Source: Pseudomonadota bacterium
GTDB lineage: Bacteria > Pseudomonadota > Gammaproteobacteria > Burkholderiales > Burkholderiaceae_E
Reading direction: 5' to 3'
Assembly (NCBI GenBank): GCA_023389175.1
Contig: JAEWEW010000347.1
Location: 1-27,486 of the forward strand
DNA: 27,486 nucleotides
Numbering within the stretch: position 1 is the stretch's first letter; each line of letters begins with the position of its first letter. The position numbers and the translations under genes were made by a program. Below are positions 24,586-27,486 of the stretch, piece by piece. Below the pieces are notes generated by a model, which saw only the letters and a list, made by a program, of their open reading frames with translations, was not told where the DNA came from and made no database searches.

Positions 24586-25825
24586 TGATCGAGACATAGT
24601 CATGGGAGAGGTCACAGGTCCACACGGTGGTCGCGGCGGTGCCGCGCGCGAGCACGACGCGGATCCGGATCTCGGCCTGCTTCATGACGCGCTGGCCGTC
24701 CTCCTCGCGGTAGGACGGATGCCGTCCGCCGGCGGTGGCGACATGGACGTCGTCGAGAAACAGGTCCACGCGGTCCACGTCGAGGTCGTCGATGCCGGCG
24801 TAGCCGATCGCGGCGAGGATGCGGCCCAGGTTGGGATCCGAGGCGAAGAAGGCCGTCTTGACCAGCGGCGAATGCGCGATCGCGTAGGCGACGGCGGCCG
24901 CCTCGCCCTGGCTGCGCGCCTGCTCGACCACGACCGTGATGAACTTGGTCGCGCCCTCGCCGTCGCGGACGATCGCCTGCGCGAGCAGCTGCGCCACCTC
25001 CTTCAGCGCGCCGAAGATCGCCTGCGCCGCCGGCCCGTCGACCTCCGGCCCGTCGATGTCGCCCGGCGCCGGGGCGGCGACGCCCACGCCGCTCTTCCCG
25101 GTGGCGACCAGGAGCAGCGTATCGTTGGTGGAGGTGTCGCCGTCCACCGTGATGCAGTTGAAGCTCGCGTCCGCGATCTCCCGCACCCAGCGCGCGAGCA
25201 GCGGCTGCGGCAGCGCGGCGTCGGTCGCGACCAGGCCGAGCATGGTGGCCATGTTCGGTCGGATCATGCCCGCGCCCTTGGCGATGCCGGTGACGGTCAC
25301 GGTGAGGCCGCCGACCTGCACCTGGCGCGAGACAGCCTTGGGTACCGTGTCGGTGGTCATGATGGCTTCGGCCGCGGCTGCCCAGTTGGCGGTCCCGAGG
25401 TCCGCCACCGCGGCCGGCAGCCCGGCGCCGATGCGATCCACCGGCAGCGGCTCCAGGATCACCCCGGTGGACATCGGCAGGACCAGCTCGGCCTCGATGC
25501 CGAGCGCGCCGGCCACGGCAGCGCAGACGGCGCGCGCATCGTCCAGCCCGCGCTGGCCGGTGCCCGCGTTGGCGCAGCCGGTGTTGACCACGATCGCCCG
25601 CGGCTCGCCGCCGCAACCGAAGAGGTTGTCCCGGCAGAGCGTGACCGGCGCGGCGCAGAAGCGGTTGCGGGTGAAGACGCCCGCGGCGGTGCTGCCGGCG
25701 GCAAGCCGCACCACCAGCAGGTCGCGGCGTCCCGGCTTCCTGATGCCGGCACGCGCCGTGCCGAGCTCGACCCCGGGCACGGGATGAAGGCCGGCCGGGT
25801 CGGGCACGGCGAGGTTGACGGGCAT
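24566..25825 (-). CDS. argJ: bifunctional ornithine acetyltransferase / N-acetylglutamate synthase
   Basis: Arginine biosynthesis enzyme that moves the acetyl group from N-acetylornithine to glutamate, and may also use acetyl-CoA, 419 residues. It is made as one chain that cleaves itself. The self-cleavage site is in KGAGMIRPNMATML, between A193 and T194, and T194 becomes the nucleophile of the beta subunit. FNCITVDGDTSTNDT and the C-terminal SHDYVSINADYRS are family hallmarks. The ATG is preceded by AGGAGA (25834-25839) at 8 bases. It heads a minus-strand operon with the DUF815 ATPase and the Nudix fusion. Confidence 0.98.
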   Translation of the reverse strand: MPVNLAVPDPAGLHPVPGVELGTARAGIRKPGRRDLLVVRLAAGSTAAGVFTRNRFCAAPVTLCRDNLFGCGGEPRAIVVNTGCANAGTGQRGLDDARAVCAAVAGALGIEAELVLPMSTGVILEPLPVDRIGAGLPAAVADLGTANWAAAAEAIMTTDTVPKAVSRQVQVGGLTVTVTGIAKGAGMIRPNMATMLGLVATDAALPQPLLARWVREIADASFNCITVDGDTSTNDTLLLVATGKSGVGVAAPAPGDIDGPEVDGPAAQAIFGALKEVAQLLAQAIVRDGEGATKFITVVVEQARSQGEAAAVAYAIAHSPLVKTAFFASDPNLGRILAAIGYAGIDDLDVDRVDLFLDDVHVATAGGRHPSYREEDGQRVMKQAEIRIRVVLARGTAATTVWTCDLSHDYVSINADYRS

Positions 25826-26069
25826 CTAAACAATCTCCTGTTGCCGTACGGACGGCATTGGGGATTCTATCGGCTCGGGACAGCGGCCCTGCGGGCAGCG
25901 GGCGCGGCTCCGTCGGCCCGCGAGGGTCCGCCGTCGGTCCAGCGGCGGGCGCAGGCGGTTGACCGCACCGGCAAAGGCGGAGACGATTCTCGCGGGGACG
26001 ATTCCCGTCTTCCGGCGCCCGACTCCCCGCCGTGCCTGCCGCCCGCCGCATCGCCGCCCACGCCCTCGC
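25826..26069. promoter_or_regulatory. argJ / patatin divergent intergenic region
   Basis: About 240 bases. Near argJ a minus-strand TAGAAT (25869-25864) is a five-of-six match to a -10, giving a leader of about 32 bases, but the -35 is weak. A small hairpin, tgccgt (25842-25847) with acggca (25852-25857), lies in that leader upstream of the ribosome site. The rest is GC-rich; an open frame in the patatin phase extends back to a TTG at 25959 but codes for an Arg/Pro-rich sequence without family features. Confidence 0.4.
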
Positions 26070-27248
26070 TTGAACGCCGTCCAATCACCCGCAACCGCCG
26101 CCCTGGTGCTGACCGGCGGCGGTGCGCGCGCCGCCTACCAGGTGGGCGTGCTCCTCGGCATCCGGCGAGTGTTGCTCGCCGCCGGCTGGCCGGCCCACGC
26201 CAACCCGTTCCGCGTCTTCACCGGCACGTCCGCGGGCGCGATCAACGCCACGGTGCTGGCCGCGGGCGCCGACCGGTTCTTCGACGCCGTGGCCGACCTC
26301 GCCATGGTGTGGGGCACGCTCGAGCCGGCGCAGGTCTACCGGGTCGACACCGCCGGCGCGCTCGGCAACGCAGCACAGTGGCTGAGCCGTACCGGCCTCG
26401 GCTGGCTGGTCCGGCGCCAGCCGAAGTCGCTCTTCGATACCGAACCGCTCGCGGACCTGCTCGCGCGCACCATCGACTTCGACCAGCTCGCGCGCAACCT
26501 GGCGGGGGGCCATCTCGACGCGCTGGCGATCTCGACCTCCAGCTACACCAGCGGCGGCCACGTCACCTTCTTCCAGTGCCGCGACGCCCGCGAGCCGATC
26601 CGGCGCAGCCAGCGCATCCTGCGGCCGGCGACGCTCACGGTGGACCACCTGATGGCCTCGAGCGCCATCCCGTTCCTCTTCCCCGCGGTTCCGCTCACCA
26701 TCGAAGGCGCGAACGAGTATTTCGGCGACGGCTCGATGCGGCAGACGGCGCCGATCAGCCCCGCGGTGCATCTGGGCGCGAGCCGCATCCTGGTCATCGG
26801 GTCGGCCGCCACCGACCAGAGGGTGGTGCGAGCGGCGACCGAGGGCTCGCAGTACAGCTACCCGAGCCTCGGACAGGTGGGTGCCCATGCGCTCGCCAGC
26901 ATCTTCCTCGATGCGCTCGCGAGCGACCTGGAGCGGCTCGAGCGCATCAACCGCACCCTCGCGCTCATGCCGCCGCCGCTGCGCCGGCGCAGCGGCCTCA
27001 AGCCGCTGAAGACGCTGGTGATCTCGCCGAGCCGCACGCTGGATGCGATCGCGGTCTCTCACGTGAAGCGGCTGCCGCGCAGCGTCCGCGTGCTGCTGGG
27101 CGTGATGGGCGCGACCCGCGGGCGCGGCATCGCGTTCAGCTCGTACCTGCTCTTCGACCGCAGCTACACGCGGCGGCTGCTCGCGATGGGCCGGCGTGAC
27201 GCGATGGTCAAGCGGGCGGAGATCGAGGCGTTCTTCGGACGGTATTAG
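26070..27248 (+). CDS. patatin-like phospholipase
   Basis: Serine acyl hydrolase of the patatin (RssA-like) family, 392 residues from the start used. The oxyanion-hole motif TGGGARAAYQVG is near the N-terminus, the nucleophile elbow is G-T-S54-A-G, and the partner Asp is D220 in FGDGSMRQ. This gives a complete Ser-Asp dyad. The C-terminal ~130 residues are Arg-rich, helical and variable in the family. It probably hydrolyses membrane phospholipid or another acyl ester in the cytoplasm or at the membrane. There is no ATG before the catalytic core; TTG at 26070 is the most plausible start, with no clear ribosome site, and TTG at 25959 is the alternative. It converges on secA. Confidence 0.9.
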   Translation: MNAVQSPATAALVLTGGGARAAYQVGVLLGIRRVLLAAGWPAHANPFRVFTGTSAGAINATVLAAGADRFFDAVADLAMVWGTLEPAQVYRVDTAGALGNAAQWLSRTGLGWLVRRQPKSLFDTEPLADLLARTIDFDQLARNLAGGHLDALAISTSSYTSGGHVTFFQCRDAREPIRRSQRILRPATLTVDHLMASSAIPFLFPAVPLTIEGANEYFGDGSMRQTAPISPAVHLGASRILVIGSAATDQRVVRAATEGSQYSYPSLGQVGAHALASIFLDALASDLERLERINRTLALMPPPLRRRSGLKPLKTLVISPSRTLDAIAVSHVKRLPRSVRVLLGVMGATRGRGIAFSSYLLFDRSYTRRLLAMGRRDAMVKRAEIEAFFGRY

Positions 27249-27249
27249 G

Positions 27250-27355
27250 GCGCCCCCCGAAGCGGCCTGCGGCCGGGAGTCCTCCGCCGGAGGCGGAGGG
27301 CGGAACAGTCCGCAGGGACTGTTCGTGTCCGGCCTCACCCCCCACTGGGGGGCGC
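27250..27355. terminator. cluster of four perfect hairpins between patatin and secA
   Basis: Four consecutive perfect stem-loops fill this convergent gap: cggcc/ggccg (27263-27275), cctccgcc/ggcggagg (27281-27299), gaacagtcc/ggactgttc (27303-27324) and cccccc/gggggg (27338-27352). An outer pair, gcgcccccc (27250-27258) and ggggggcgc (27347-27355), encloses the first three. None has a U-run. The cluster may act as a bidirectional 3' end for both genes and looks like a mobile or expanded palindromic element. Confidence 0.6.
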
Positions 27356-27399
27356 AGGCAGCGGCCGGGCGGAGCCCGATCCGCGCCTGCCACTAGGTG
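27347..27399 (+). repeat. diverged copy of the repeat core found at the window start
   Basis: Aligned without gaps to 124-176, this stretch matches at 46 of 53 positions. The gggc-NNN-gccc mini-hairpin is kept although its loop changes from aaa to gga. It lies some 27 kb from the other copies, in the same kind of place, next to a gene end. This shows a dispersed intergenic repeat rather than a local duplication. Confidence 0.8.
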
Positions 27400-27406
27400 T
27401 CCGCGG

Positions 27407-27486
27407 TCAAGCCAGGCGGCCGTGGCACTGCTTGTACTTCCTGCCGGACCCGCACGGGCAAGGATCATTGCGGCCGATCTTCTGCC
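27407..27486 (-). CDS. secA: preprotein translocase SecA, C-terminal end (partial)
   Basis: Only the last 25 codons and the TGA stop are in the window; the gene continues past the right edge. The peptide is QKIGRNDPCPCGSGRKYKQC followed by HGRLA. It is the SEC-C zinc motif (C-x-C-x-S-G ... C-H) that ends SecA and binds zinc and SecB. Other proteins carry SEC-C tails, but the position next to argJ and the exact wording favour SecA. Confidence 0.87.
   Translation of the reverse strand, partial: QKIGRNDPCPCGSGRKYKQCHGRLA

Noticed and set aside
24101..27199. Plus-strand open frame of over 1000 codons antisense to the DUF815 and argJ genes and overlapping patatin
   Set aside because: Arg/Pro/Ala-rich translation with no recognisable domain; the other strand has strong family motifs. 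Long shadow frames are expected at this GC content.

Overview
The window is GC-rich, densely coded bacterial DNA, most likely from a betaproteobacterium of the Burkholderiales type. The best evidence is the right half, which keeps an order I know from that group: pilB-pilC-pilD-coaE-zapD-yacG on the plus strand, meeting a Nudix/ThiE-like fusion, a DUF815 ATPase, argJ and the tail of secA on the minus strand. This assignment rests on remembered synteny and protein motifs, not on a database search.

Left part (1-8575). A 120-bp tandem repeat (about 2.4 copies) precedes an FAD-dependent oxidoreductase. A minus-strand run follows, reading livG, livF, a periplasmic binding protein, livH, livM, a second near-identical binding protein, and a small NTF2-like lipoprotein. 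This is a complete branched-chain-amino-acid-type (HAAT) ABC importer with two paralogous binding proteins around one set of permeases. A perfect 14-bp stem-loop lies between the first binding protein and livH. The LivF-type ATPase has Arg instead of Lys in its Walker A motif.

Middle part (8576-16730). A ROK-family sugar kinase diverges from livG. After it come a HAD-domain/polytopic-membrane fusion, an IlvD/Edd-type pentonate dehydratase, and a homodimeric pyruvate-dehydrogenase-type E1 (AceE family), all on the minus strand. An Lrp/AsnC regulator diverges from the E1 gene. The regulator-E1 pair resembles the known mdeR/mdeB arrangement of Pseudomonas. The dehydratase just downstream suggests a small inducible module that makes and then oxidises a 2-oxo acid.

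Right part (16731-27486). The pilBCD genes supply the type IV pilus assembly ATPase, inner-membrane platform and prepilin peptidase. They run into the housekeeping genes coaE, zapD and yacG. On the opposite strand argJ, a DUF815 ATPase and the Nudix fusion form a tightly overlapping operon. A patatin-like phospholipase sits between argJ and secA. The patatin/secA gap holds four consecutive perfect hairpins and a diverged copy (46/53 matches) of the repeat that opens the window, so this is a dispersed palindromic repeat family.

No tRNA, rRNA, CRISPR array, insertion sequence or phage gene was seen. No wholly new system is evident. The points most worth checking are the LivF Walker A substitution, the AceE/IlvD/Lrp module, the HAD-membrane fusion and the palindromic repeat family.
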